Shown here in pieces: positions 22,325 through 33,464 of a DNA stretch of 64,000 nt. The position numbers and the translations under genes are program-made. Where the stretch lies: positions 699,695 to 763,694 of the forward strand of contig RDEW01000026.1 in assembly GCA_011109175.1 (NCBI GenBank), read 5' to 3'. The DNA comes from Dicyema japonicum (taxonomy: Eukaryota; Dicyemida; Rhombozoa; Dicyemidae). The stretch's first letter is position 1, and each line of letters starts with the position of its first letter. The notes beneath the pieces were generated by a model. That model was not told where the DNA came from and ran no database searches. It was given only the letters and a program-made list of their open reading frames with translations.

Positions 22325-25030
22325 AGAATTAGCTATTTATTTAACACCCACGGTAAAACCAAAACTAGCTATCACGTGATCCCTATGCGCTCCGCCAAAA
22401 TCTTCATTCTTTCCCAGTGCTCCTCCCTCGTACCCACACAAGCTCGTACAGGGCTGTATTTGCAGGGCCACCTTCCCGCATGCGGAGTTTAGTTTTATGA
22501 GGGTCCAGAGTAGTCGGTCCGGTTCTGTGTCTCCCACAAGTCCACCGCTCCGTGACTTTGAAAGCTTCTTTTGTACGTCGTCATTTCCTTGTATTCGTCC
22601 ATGATAATGAAGGTCCCCACAAAGCACACGCGTACGAGAAACATGGTTCAATGTATTGCTTGTAAATGTTCATCAAGATTGAGTGGGTACCTGTCTTCCA
22701 TATTCCAGATAAACATTTTAATACATTGATCCTCTTCTCGCACTTCAGAACAATGTTTGCCACGTGTGGTGACAAACATAAGTGTGTATCCAGTGTCACG
22801 CCCAGGATCTCTGACATTTGGTGAAGGGGATTTCAATGTTGTCCAATTTTAACTTGACAGTCATCTTCCCCAACCTTTTGTCCGAAGTAAACATAGACGT
22901 GACCGACTTTCTGGAATGTATCGTGAGTCGGTTCTTCATTACCCAGGCGTTGAGTCGGTCCAGGTTAATTTGTAATCTTTCTGTAGCATTTTGGATATCC
23001 CGATCACGCGAGGCCAAAACAATGTCGTCCGCATATGTGAGTAGAACATCGTTAGGTCTGCCAGGTATAAATTGAATAAGGCGTGGGATAGAGGAGATCC
23101 TTGGAGACACCGTTGGGAAAAGACGTGAAACTGATTTCAGTCCTTTGAAGCATACACGTCCCCTTCGTCCACTTAAGAAATTTGTTATCCAAAGTTTAAG
23201 CTTCCCCGGGATCTCGGACTGGAAAATTTTCTTTGATAATATTTTTCTCGAAATAGAATCAAAGGCCTTGTTAATATCAATGGAACATAAGACTGTCTTC
23301 AAATGCCTTGGTTTGCTTGAAAAACCATCTCTAATGAAGTTGGTTAATTTCTGTAGGTACGTTGATGTAGAACAATCGCTCTTGAATCCGTGTTGAAAAT
23401 CCTTTTCTGGTAAGAAATCCTTGATTCTCCCAAGCACAAGCCTTTCCAGGATTTTCGATATGGAACATAACAATGACACAGGTCTAAATGATGCCGGATC
23501 TTCCTTAGGTTTTCCAGGTTTCAGTACAAATCGGATGTTGGCTTGCTTCCATAACAACGGTATTACAATTAATTGAATAGTTATACACCGACGTTAGAAA
23601 ACCGACTCCAACATCTCCAAGGTTCTTCAATAACACTACTGGAATGTTGTCGGGACCGGGAGAGACTTCCTGTGTTCCTTGTACGAAATTTTTGTGTAGA
23701 ATTTTATCAAATTGTTAACTTCTCGTTGAGTATAGTCATCCTCGGGGGAAGTTTCTTCTCCCTTTGCAACATTTCGGATGGCTTTCCACACTTCTCCGAT
23801 ACTACGGTTGCGATTTACCTTTGTAAGAATCCGATTCCACTTTAATTTCTGGGCCTTTAACTCTCCGGCCTTTATTTCGTTGTTTAGAGCTCTGATCCGG
23901 AGTTTCGCTTTTAATGTGATCCAATTAGATTTTTTGAGGTGATTTCTTTCTTTGATCAATGCCGACTTCCCTCGACCATTGGAGGAGTTTAGACGATTCT
24001 TGGGAATAGCCAATGATCTTGCTTCTAGGATTGTGCAAGTAAAGTATTTGATCGCTTTTTCTAGCGATTTGAAGCTGACCAAGTAACAATTCTTCAGTCT
24101 ATCATCAGAGATTGCGCGATACAATTCCCAATTAGCAGCTTTGTAGTTATAACTAGCAGGTGTTCTCCCCATGACCTTCATCACAATTGGATTATGGTCG
24201 CTTCTTGTTTCGTAGAGGACTGACCAATCAATTTTTGATGAAAGCGACGATGAGCAGAGTGTTACATCCGGTTAAGTAAGCTGAGCCGTCTCTCTTAGTG
24301 GGGTCCTTGTATTTTTGCTGGATCGTTCAGTATCGTTAGGGAGTCCGATTTCAATAACAATAGCTTCCCTCTCGTGTCGGCCTGTTGGGTTGACAACCAT
24401 AATGGGTGCTTTGCGTTTAAATCTCCACATATGATTATCTCATCGTAGATAGCCAATCTTGATAGGTTTGGAATAACATAGTCCTTTGGGCAGGAGCCGG
24501 GAAGAGGCAAGTAGATATTCACGAGGCACATACTTCCTTTCGTTGTCCCAAGCGAGATTCCAATTGCCTCAGTAACCTCGTCATTTCCAACAAGTTTCCT
24601 CACTTCCGAAGTAATGTCTCTGCATTTCAGGTTCTTTTTGAATAGAGTAAGTAGTCCACCCCTCTTCTCTTTTTGCGGTCCATCCTGATTGCCTCGTATC
24701 CAGGGAATGACGGAGTGGAATCATGCATGTGGAATTTAGTTTTTTGAATTATGGCCACGTCGATCTTCTGATTTGCCAGGATTGAACGGAGTTCACTGAC
24801 CTTTCCTTTAATTCCGTTTATGTTTAATTGGAAAGCAGTAAATTTCTTTTCTCCACAGTGGGCTAAGGGTTTTCGCCGGGAATGTTTGAACTTTCTTGAA
24901 ACACATCGCAGGGGGTCGATAATGACCGCGGGGGGAAGGGGTCTAGTGGTCCTTTTCAGGAGGGTATTAGAAGCCCTCTGGGCGTTGCCAAATCCTTTTG
25001 AATTTTTTGAATTAGTGGACCACATAACGC
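22325..25030 (-). mobile_element. LINE-A, nearly full length (about 2.7 kb), frameshifted
   Basis: Read on the minus strand from 25025: a basic N-terminal segment (24627-25025) enters the endonuclease at FQLNINGIKGKVSELRSIL and reads IQKTKF where IQETK is usual. EN continues at 24295-24603 (GDLNAKHPLW). Then a linker (23636-24184), RT (22796-23557) with KPGKPKEDPASFRPVSLLCS, HGFKSDCSTSTYL, IDINKAFDSISRKIL and YADDIVLASRDRD, a C-terminal region (FSYACALWGPSLS) and a closing domain (REEHWERMKILAERIGIT). The 3' end carries GGGATCAC...GTTAAATAAATA near 22325. At least four frame changes, so it is inactive, but it is the best copy of the family here. Confidence 0.9.
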
Positions 25031-25032
25031 CA

Positions 25033-25047
25033 CGCTACAATTATAGC
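25033..25047. repeat. Target-site duplication of LINE-B, 3' side
   Basis: GCTACAATTATAGCT, repeated exactly at 28090-28104. Confidence 0.85.
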
Positions 25048-28000
25048 TTATTATTATTACAGCACTTATCGCCTTGCCATAATAGTTATAGCAAAGCATG
25101 TGCAATACAAGAAACAATGTTATTAGTTAGCCTCTTCCATCCTCCACGGTTACACGCAGTCGATCTCAGCATGTCCAGATCGTCTCCCGTCTTTAGGCAT
25201 TTCTTCATCCTTTGGAGGTCTTTGTGCAGCATGATAGGTAGGGTCATCCTTGGTCTGCCACGGAAGCATTTGCCCTCGAACATGAAATGGTCCTCCATCG
25301 CCACATTAGCCGGGGCAGCAAGATCCATGCGTAGTACGTGACCAAACAGTCTCCACCGGGCGTCAGTGATTTCCAGGCTTAGAGGCCTACTCTTGCATTT
25401 TTTGTAAATACCGGTATTCGAGATTCTGGCTGGCCACTGCATGCCAAATAATACTCTAAGCTGTTTTCTGTGGAACCCATCGAGAGCCATTGATTCCGCA
25501 CCTGTACAGGCCCAAGTACCAGCATTGTATGTCAGTATCGGTTTCACAAATGCATTGTACATGCGTATCCGCAGATTGACATCTAGTCCTTTCAGCCATT
25601 CCTTTTTGAGTTTTCGCATTGCTACTCCTGCAAGTGTTTTCCTTTTGATGATGTCTTCTGTGTCCCCCAGTAGGGATCCAAGCTTATTAACATGTCGCCA
25701 ACGTTCATTAAGGATGTTGTCCATTCTTTTGATTTCCGTGATTTCCGTTTTGGCCCGGTTAACGATGAGGAACCATTCCCCCAGTTTGTCCGGTGCATTT
25801 TCCAGCAGATGTGTGAGAGCTTCTGTATCCTCGGATATAAAATCCACATCATCCGCGTATACGACTTCGTTTATTTTTCCTTCATAGCAAGTTCTTAGAT
25901 CCTTTAGTGCAGCTTCGAGATATATCACAAATAGTAAGGGGGAGAGGGAGTCTCCCTGAGGAGTGCCGATTGTAGTTTTGAATGGTCGGGATAGAGTTCT
26001 CCCAATTCGGACTGACAGTTCAGTACTTGAGAGAAGTACTCTGATTATCCGTAGCAATGATTGGTCCACAAATTGATGAAGGACAACCATTAGCTTGTGT
26101 CGGCTAATGGTGTCGAAAGCTCTTGACATATCGATCCCCAGGATGGTCGTGGCATTTTTGTATCTTTGAGCCGTTGCACACCGCCACCTGTGGCTCCACA
26201 GAATGTCCGCTGTCGACCTTCCTTCACGAAATCCACTATGGCATGCTGATAGGTAATTTCCTGCAGGATGTTTTAAGCGGTCCAAAGCAACAGATGCAAG
26301 AACTTTTCGTAATGTGTTTAACAATATGACTGGGCGTAGGCTTTCTAGTGGTCCCTTTGGTTTGTTAGGCTTTTGTATAGGTATCAATGTCCCTTTCCCC
26401 AGTGGTAGGACAGAGTTGGATGTAAACATTCCATTTAACAATGTCGCAATGGTTTCGAATAGACGCATAGGTCCATATTTCAGCAGTTCGGGAGGGTTTG
26501 TCTGGTCAGCGCTCCTGTGATTCTTTAGCTTACTGCACGCACTCTGAACTTCCTTAGATGTGATAATTGTTTCCAGCATCCGCGGTTCTCCGATGAAAGG
26601 GGCCAGTTCTTGGCCGTTCGCATTGAACAGTTTTTCAAAATGGGCAGCAATCAATTCGATCTGTTCGTCTGGTTTTAAGATAAGTTTCCCCTTCCCATCC
26701 ATAACATGTACTGTCGCTTTTTTCTTTCCTCGCATTAGTCGGACTGCAGCGAACATTTGTGCATTGTCCTTTAGTTGCTCCAGCTCTCTAAGATGTGATA
26801 GGAAGACATCCTTCGAGTGTTCATTATTAAGCTTCATGATTCTTCTCTTGATAATATTTCGTTCAGTTCGTAGTTTGTTTTTGATATGTATATCCGTCGT
26901 GTTTAGACTCTGTATCCATATTTCTCGTTGTTGTTTTGCCAGTAATAAGGAGTCTGGATGGATGGCCAAGTGACATATTTCCGGTTGTCTGCCGTCTCAC
27001 TCCAAGGTGGGTGTTTGCGGCAAGGCAAATAATGCTTTTGGTCTGATCCCATAGGTCTTGTATAGTCATATTAGCTGGTAATGTATATAGGTGGTTCTCT
27101 ATATGTTTTTGGTAGTTTGTCACCAGCAGCGGCTGAGACCAGAGCTTCTCAGTCATATATACATGGGTATGGTAAGGTGGTAGCGTTTTGCTTAGACTCA
27201 GGTTCTTCCTGCCAATGTAGTATTTCTTCAAGGAGAACTTGCCAATAACCATTTTATGGTCACTATTTATCATCGACCCTCCATAAGAACGGGCATCATT
27301 CAGTAGGTGTTTGTCCTTGGTCCGACAAATGATGTAATCAATTTGATTATAAATATTGACACTTTTGTTTTCCGAGTTCGTTCTATGGCCAGTCCATGTG
27401 CTCCTGTGGCGAGCTGGGTGCATAAAGGCAGTGTTTCCTATGAAAAGATCATTCGCTGACAGAAATTGGCCAGTAGTGTTCCCGGGGTGTTTCTCCACCC
27501 CCGTCCATGCCTGCCGATGAACGATTCCTCTCCAATGCGTCGCATCCAACTTTAGCGTTAAAGTCCCCGGCAATAAATATCAACGACGAAGATTCGTATT
27601 CCGAGTACGTCCTCAATAGTTGACAGTAGAAGTCATCCAGTTCCTCAGGATTTTTCAAAAATCTGCCACTATGTGGAGCATACACGTTAATGACTGTCAT
27701 GTAGCTTTTGGAAGGGCACATGTCATTCATCCTAATTTGCAGAACACTAATCCTGTCGTTGACTTTCCAAAATTGATGTATCCGTGGTACAAGATGTTCA
27801 TGGACTGCGAAACCTTGTCCGTAATGTTTAGACTCACTAGGGAAGAGAATAAGTTTATAGGTTCCATAGTGTTCACAGCATCCATCAGAGACCTTCGTTT
27901 CTTGCAGACATCCGATAGAGACGCGGTACTTGTCTAAATCATCGCACAGTGTTTTCCTTATCCATGTCTTCGAGATCCCCCTGACATTAAACGAGAGTAG

Positions 28001-28089
28001 GTTGAGGCCATCCCATTGAATCTTGTATTTTTCAGACTGCATTTAAAGAGCCACGTTACTAACTCAACCAAAAAATATATAGCTTATGC
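25048..28089 (-). mobile_element. LINE-B, full-length non-LTR retrotransposon (about 3.0 kb)
   Basis: Read on the minus strand. 28042-27449 is an APE-type endonuclease start (LLSFNVRGIS, CLQETKV, NVYAPHSGR, FIAGDFNAKVG). 27573-26863 is the rest of the endonuclease in another frame (IYNQIDYIICR, INSDHKMVIGKF). 26969-25086 is an uninterrupted 627-aa frame with RT: SGFREGRSTADILW, GIDMSRAFDTISRHK, TPQGDSLSPLLFVIYLEAAL and YADDVDFISED, then a C-terminal domain (WRLFGHVLRMD, GRPRMTLPIML). The 3' UTR is only about 30 nt and ends in a TAATAATAATA tail. A perfect 15-bp target-site duplication flanks it. Only about two frameshifts separate it from a single ORF, so the insertion is fairly young. Confidence 0.92.
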
Positions 28090-28104
28090 TACAATTATAG
28101 CTAA
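28090..28104. repeat. Target-site duplication of LINE-B, 5' side
   Basis: GCTACAATTATAGCT, identical to 25033-25047. Confidence 0.85.
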
Positions 28105-28530
28105 TAAACAAAAGATCGCTACCCTAACAATAAAGTGAAATTACCATAAAAATATTCAATTTAAATTTGTAATAAAATCAAAATTTAATAAAATAATTTT
28201 TTATAAATTTAAATGAAACGTGTCTTTTTTAACTTGAAGTGGTTATGAAGAAGAATAAGCTTAACAAGAAGAAAATATTTAAGAAAGTAAAACTAAACGA
28301 GAAACGCCCAAGACCTAATCACATGGTTAAACCAAAAATGAGGGTAACTTATTTGTAACCACATCAGTCGGCCATGACGCTGAAAATGAGTGAAGAACTA
28401 AACAATCAGTTCAAAGATATCTCCTACAAAATAAGCCCAAAAGACGTCTACCGACGAAGAATATATTTCAAACAAATTTATAAATTAATAATTATTTAAT
28501 TTAATAAAATTTTGTTTCTATTGTTGTTGT
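28105..28530. other. Intergenic region 5' of the Prune-like gene
   Basis: AT-rich with poly-A/T tracts near 28130-28220; no coding signal recognised. Confidence 0.5.
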
Positions 28531-29745
28531 ATGCTCAAATTTAAAGATTTTCTCACCAAATCACGAGAATTGCTTAAAAACCCACATAAAACGTGCAAAA
28601 TTCACTTTATCGTCGGAAATGAGTCCTGTGACCTGGATTCCGTGACTTCGGCAGTCTCTCTAGCCTACTATTATGCTGTAACTTATTCATAATTAGTTTA
28701 GTGCACAGAGTCCTCTTGGTTCTTTATTCCAGTCTGCAATTTGAACCTAAGTGATCTTAGTAGCAGAACTGAAGTAATTTACTACTACGAGAAACACGGA
28801 ATAGATCGGTCTCTCCTTGTTTGCCGTGATGAATGCCATTTTGACATTGACTATTCAAACTTTAGGGTCACATTGGTGGACCACAATTCCCCTGTTGGAT
28901 TTTCTTCTCAATTCTCTCGCTTTCATAATATATATGACCATCACCAAATATGCAATCGACACGTGATTAGCCAAGTATCGGGGGAAGTAATTATTCGCTC
29001 AGTTGGGTCCTGTTCTACGCTGATAGCCCAATTTCTTTTGGGATTGGATTATTTGGATTTCACTGTGGCCAACATTTTGTACGGTTGAGGGTTCTTTGAT
29101 TGCCAGGTACAATCCTGCTTGACTGTGGGTTCAAATCAACGGAGGTTAGCCTAAAAGGAACTCCCGAGGATTTGGAGATTATCAGTCGATTGGAGACATT
29201 GTTGGACTGCAGTCCTCATCAAAGACATGTGGTTACTCAGGAATTGTGGGATGTTAAGTGTGATTTGTCTAGTATTGCCTCATTTCACGGATTAGGGTTA
29301 ACGGTGGACCAAATTCTTAGTAAAGACTCCAAGGAGATTCAGTCCATAAGCAAGAGCCACGTGTGTGCTGTCCCCATGAAACTTTCCGTTGCCAGGATTT
29401 GTTAGTCTAGAATTTAATGGAGATTTTGGGCCATTTCGAGATCGACAAGCATTCTCAAGCATGTAGTCTGGACTTTTTGGTAATTCTTCCTTATTTTTTC
29501 GGATCAACGGGGTTCACTCGATGGATTATAGTGCACAATATTCACGGAAATCGACGAAAGAAGGTGATGAGTATTTTGACAATTAGTTTATCTCTGAATT
29601 GTGTGGACAGTCTCAGCTAGGGTTGGAGTTTGTAAGAGAATACGAGACCTTCACTGTGTTCCACCAAAAAGCAAGCAATTTATCTCGAAAACAGCTTCTC
29701 CCACTGTTTACTGATATAATTAGTAATATTGACAATCTTATTTAA
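28531..29745 (+). CDS. PRUNE1: Prune-type DHH/DHHA2 phosphoesterase (373 aa)
   Basis: Members of this DHH-superfamily group hydrolyse short-chain polyphosphate or cyclic nucleotides with divalent metals. Exons 28531-28677, 28702-29083, 29107-29387, 29411-29563 and 29587-29745 are joined by introns of 24, 23, 23 and 23 nt. The spliced frame is 1122 nt with no repair needed. Motif I is VGNESCDLDS (early), motif II LVDHNSPVG, motif III region VGSCSTLIAQF, motif IV GTILLDC (the metal-binding Asp), followed by a DHHA2-like half ending SRKQLLPLFTDI, which matches the PRUNE1 end. Motif II has DHN where the family has DHH, a change in a metal-site residue. The long vertebrate PRUNE1 tail is absent. 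ATG at 28531 is the first in frame after an AT-rich leader. Orthology is strong; catalytic competence is uncertain. Confidence 0.92.
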
Positions 29746-30691
29746 CCCACGTGACTAACAATTTTGTCATATATTGTATTACAGTTTAATTCATTTCTCC
29801 GTGACTTTTACCTGTAAATTGTCTTTATGCTCATCATGTTAAATACGTTTATTGCACAATTTTGCTTCAGAATCAGATTATGTCGATATATCACAAGCCT
29901 CCACTGTAAGCAACACGAAGAAGATTGGATAACCACCAGAAACAACTGTTGCAAGATGGGGTATTTGTTTAGGTGCACAAAAATACTACTCTGTATTTCC
30001 TTATAGTTTGCATATTGAGGCTACGGAATTCTTGTGATTAAAGTAAGGATTATAAATTATTTTAGGCAAAAGAATCTATATTATGCACTCTTTGAAAGTG
30101 ACTATTGCAGTAATAATCGAATTTAGCTATTGTTATAATTAGTTGAGAGTTTTCAGCTTGTACAATTGGAAATAAAAGAATTAATAATAAGAGATTATCC
30201 GAAAATTATATATGCACATTACTAAGTGTTTGTGAGAGCAATCAAATTTTTCGCAGAAAAGCATTAAAGTCACATTTATGTGTAATAGTTTTTACTTATC
30301 CGTAATAACATTATATTACTTTTTTAGACCTTGTGAACTCTAATGAAATTAATCTTCTAAACTCTGATAAGTAAAATTAACAAATTCCTCTATACTCTGA
30401 TAACTTATTCTCCCAGGTATGATGTTTCCCTATTTCCTATCAAGCCTAGTAATAGCCCATTTCCTATAAAATAGAATAATTCCCCTTATCAAAATAACCA
30501 TCAATAAATATATCAAAATAATCACAAATCCTTAGGCAATCATACCCGGAGTTGACTATAATTCCCTATAAAACTACCTCTTTCTTCAATCTCCACTCAC
30601 TACATCTCCCCCTACAATAACAGCCACAAATACCAGTTCATCTCAAAGTATCGGTTTTCTACACTGTGCACAGCTACAATAACAACTACTT
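29746..30691. other. Intergenic region between two converging genes
   Basis: The plus strand of 30400-30690 is unusually G-poor and rich in C, T and A. On the minus strand a membrane-like short frame is conceivable (FVIILIYLLMVILIRGIIL near 30440-30510), but the exon joins needed include a 15-nt intron, so it is not called. Confidence 0.4.
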
Positions 30692-31907
30692 TCAACTTGT
30701 TCTCAGTTTCCGTCTACTGATACAGTACAACGACTGCATCACCACCAACCCAAAAAGCGCGAAACCAACCCCCATAAATACCCATGTGAATCGGTTCAAT
30801 TTCCCCCGAAGCTTTGACAAGTGAGGACCTCCCACACCATGAGACCCATGTGACTCATTTTCTACATGAATCATAGAAACCAACTAATGTCGATTCTGAT
30901 CACCCTGGAGTCCATGGAGATTGAATTGGAGACATCACAACCCACCATCACAAATTCCGCCCCGGAAGATACCTGACTCCGTTGAATCGTCACCGTAGAA
31001 AAGATTGAGCTCAACGGAATCCGTTTTTTCCCTTCAATGTACCACGTGTAGAAAACATCCACGGGAAACTGATGGAAGTCGATAAGACAAGTCAACTGAA
31101 TGGAGTCACTCATCACAAAGTCTCCAGTGGGGGACTCTATCCTAGTAATAAGCACGGGGGCTGGTAGTGAGTTAACCGAAAACCATAAATAGTTTGATTA
31201 AGAGTCCACTGTTTCATCGCATACCCATATTGTAGGGTGACCTGACAAGAAAGGTTCTGTCCTCCCAAATATCGCTTAATGTTCAGCCGAAGGACCGACT
31301 CTCCCTTGGAAGGACATCCCTCAGTCCTCCGACTTTCCTTCGCCGTCAACAATATCCCTCCCAGGCTCCATACGTGAGTAACATTAGGAGTTACACTCTC
31401 ATGTTGTTTATTGGCGAACAGGAGGGAGGCGACTAAATTATACGTCTTGTCCGTTAATAGTTTGGTGGGGGACAGTGAGGGACCCGCGGAATCTTACATA
31501 AATGGGCACATGGTACCGTAAACAATGAGGTAGTAATTCTCAATGTAGTGGTGGGTGGAATTGAGCTTAGAAAAAATCAGGTACTCTCCAGAGTAGCTAA
31601 GTCGGACGGCCCTAAGTCTGAGTTTCTTGCTCTTCTTGTTTTTCTTATGTCTGATTCCAACTAAATATGGGATATCTTTTTGGACAATCTCGTTCATTTC
31701 GCATGACTTAACAATGACTTGGACCACTTCATCATGATCGGTTATCTCAAATTCTGATTCTCCTGTGGGAGCAATGTTGTATGTGTAAGTAGCTACATAT
31801 TTTGTGGGCTGGATCCTCTCTAGAAATGCTTAAAAACATATACGGGGGAAGATTATGAGGAAAATTATCCACAGGTAGTTATTCTTTTTGTAGTAACAAT
31901 TTGCCAT
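30692..31907 (-). CDS. Ig-like type I membrane protein (373 aa), unassigned
   Basis: Exons 31844-31907, 31517-31819, 31184-31492, 30885-31160 and 30692-30861 are joined by introns of 24, 24, 23 and 23 nt, giving an exact 1122-nt frame. The ATG at 31905-31907 starts MANCYYKKNNYLWIIFLIIF, an N-terminal hydrophobic signal or anchor. The ectodomain has two or so Ig-like units. The second is clear: SIQLTCLIDF at the first Cys, FYTWYIEGK at the core Trp, and FVMVGCDVSNS at the second Cys. NST, NVT and NQT are possible N-glycosylation sites. Near the end is one transmembrane segment (FTWVFMGVGFALFGLVVMQS), then a short basic tail SRRKLRTS with no signalling motif. It looks like a cell-surface adhesion or receptor protein. 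I do not recognise an orthologue. Confidence 0.8.
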
Positions 31908-33464
31908 AGTGAAATACGCAAAGATAAATTTGAATTTAAATTTATCTATTGTTAATTCTGATAATTTTTTACTTTTAAATTGTGTTTTTTAATTACTAAA
32001 AATATATTTATTTATCAAAAAATTAATTTTTCAAATACCAATCATTCTTTTTAACAATCGATTACCACAAAGATAAACAAAACAGACAAAGCTATCAACA
32101 AATTCTTAATACTGATGCATTCCTAACGTACATAGTTACCACGACAACGTGTCTTTTTGTCAACAAATTTCTTACTATTCTTATAAATCTAAACGCCAAA
32201 TGAAATTTTGTTTAATATGACACGTGTGTGCTTAATGTGTAAATTAAGAACTATCGGATCTTACTCTCTTATAAATGCTTCTATTTTGCTTGTTTTATTT
32301 AATTTTTTTTACTATTTTGACATTGGAATGTTTAAAGTGTATTATGTTTTATTTATTATAATGATTTTAATGAAAATTATTGTAATGAGACATATTTACG
32401 TTATCAACTCATTTTTCTAACCTCAGTGACGATAACGACTAAATTTTATTAGCTTTAATAGAATTCCTTTATAATGTTTCAAACGTAGAACGACATTGCG
32501 GTTGATATCCTAGTGTTTCCAGAGTGAAAGAGAAAAGTCTATTGTGGATCGTTTTCTAGTCCAGAACGACAGTAAAGAGTCTGTTATGAGTCATGAAATA
32601 TATTATGTTAAAAAGATCTCGTTAAATTGTGAATGGTAAGTTAGAATAATTGTTTACTTAATTTAGAAAGCATATAATTGTCACATTTGATTTCCGCAAA
32701 CTGTGTAATCAAGCATCGGAGTTGAGTAGTTAGAAAGTGGACTTATGTTGATTAAGATGATCTATTGATGCAACTCATATAGAAGTTTAGAACCGTGATT
32801 TTTACACTGCGAACAGGCATACAAATTATATACTTTATAATAAAGATTTTAATGATGACTTGATTGTCCTGAGAGCCTTATAAGTTATGTTAAAATTATA
32901 TTAGAAATCACGTAGCTCTATAATTTTCCATTAATACGGAATAATTGAAAACGAAAAACTCTGTTTAATGGTCATTTTAGGATGTAAATTGGTTTTTAAA
33001 AGATAATGCAAATATATAGATATTGCAAATATTGACATAATAGGTCTGTCCATGTCTCTACACTGACAAATGCAACAAATATGTGAGAACTGTTTCATGA
33101 ACGAAAGTGAAGACATTAGAAATCTAAAATATTGTATATGAAAGAATATTTTTAATTAAAGCAAAAGTCTACAAAGTTTTTATACTCAATTTCATGCAAT
33201 AATCTGTTTACAATATCACAACTAATTATGACCACCAATCATATCAAACTCGTGTCCCATAATCCAACCTCATTAACATTTGACAAGAAATTCTAGTATG
33301 AAATGTTAGCAATAAACGATAAACAAGAGGTCAAAACGGATCATATTTCTCATAATATACGCATGGACAGATTCAAAACTGAACAAATGGATGTAATATC
33401 AATTTGTCAAGTCAATACAACTAAATCAAAGATATTAAACCCTCACACAATTCCTATGACATCC
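31908..33464. other. Large gene-free AT-rich region
   Basis: About 1.5 kb with strong A/T bias. Short frames such as 32208-32420 and 32931-33116 are hydrophobic only because of the base composition. The plus frame 33303-33521 overlaps the MBTPS1 3' end and is not supported by similarity. Confidence 0.55.

Noticed and set aside
24820-25341. Long plus-strand ORF of 173 aa and similar plus ORFs at 25441-26973
   Set aside because: These are antisense shadows of LINE-A and LINE-B coding sequence.
30395-30650. About 49-aa membrane protein on the minus strand
   Set aside because: It needs three introns of 25, 22 and only 15 nt; the last is shorter than any supported intron here.
32208-32420. Hydrophobic 70-aa ORF as a membrane protein
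   Set aside because: It lies in a very AT-rich stretch where Phe, Ile, Leu and Tyr codons arise by composition; no start context, no similarity, no neighbouring exons.
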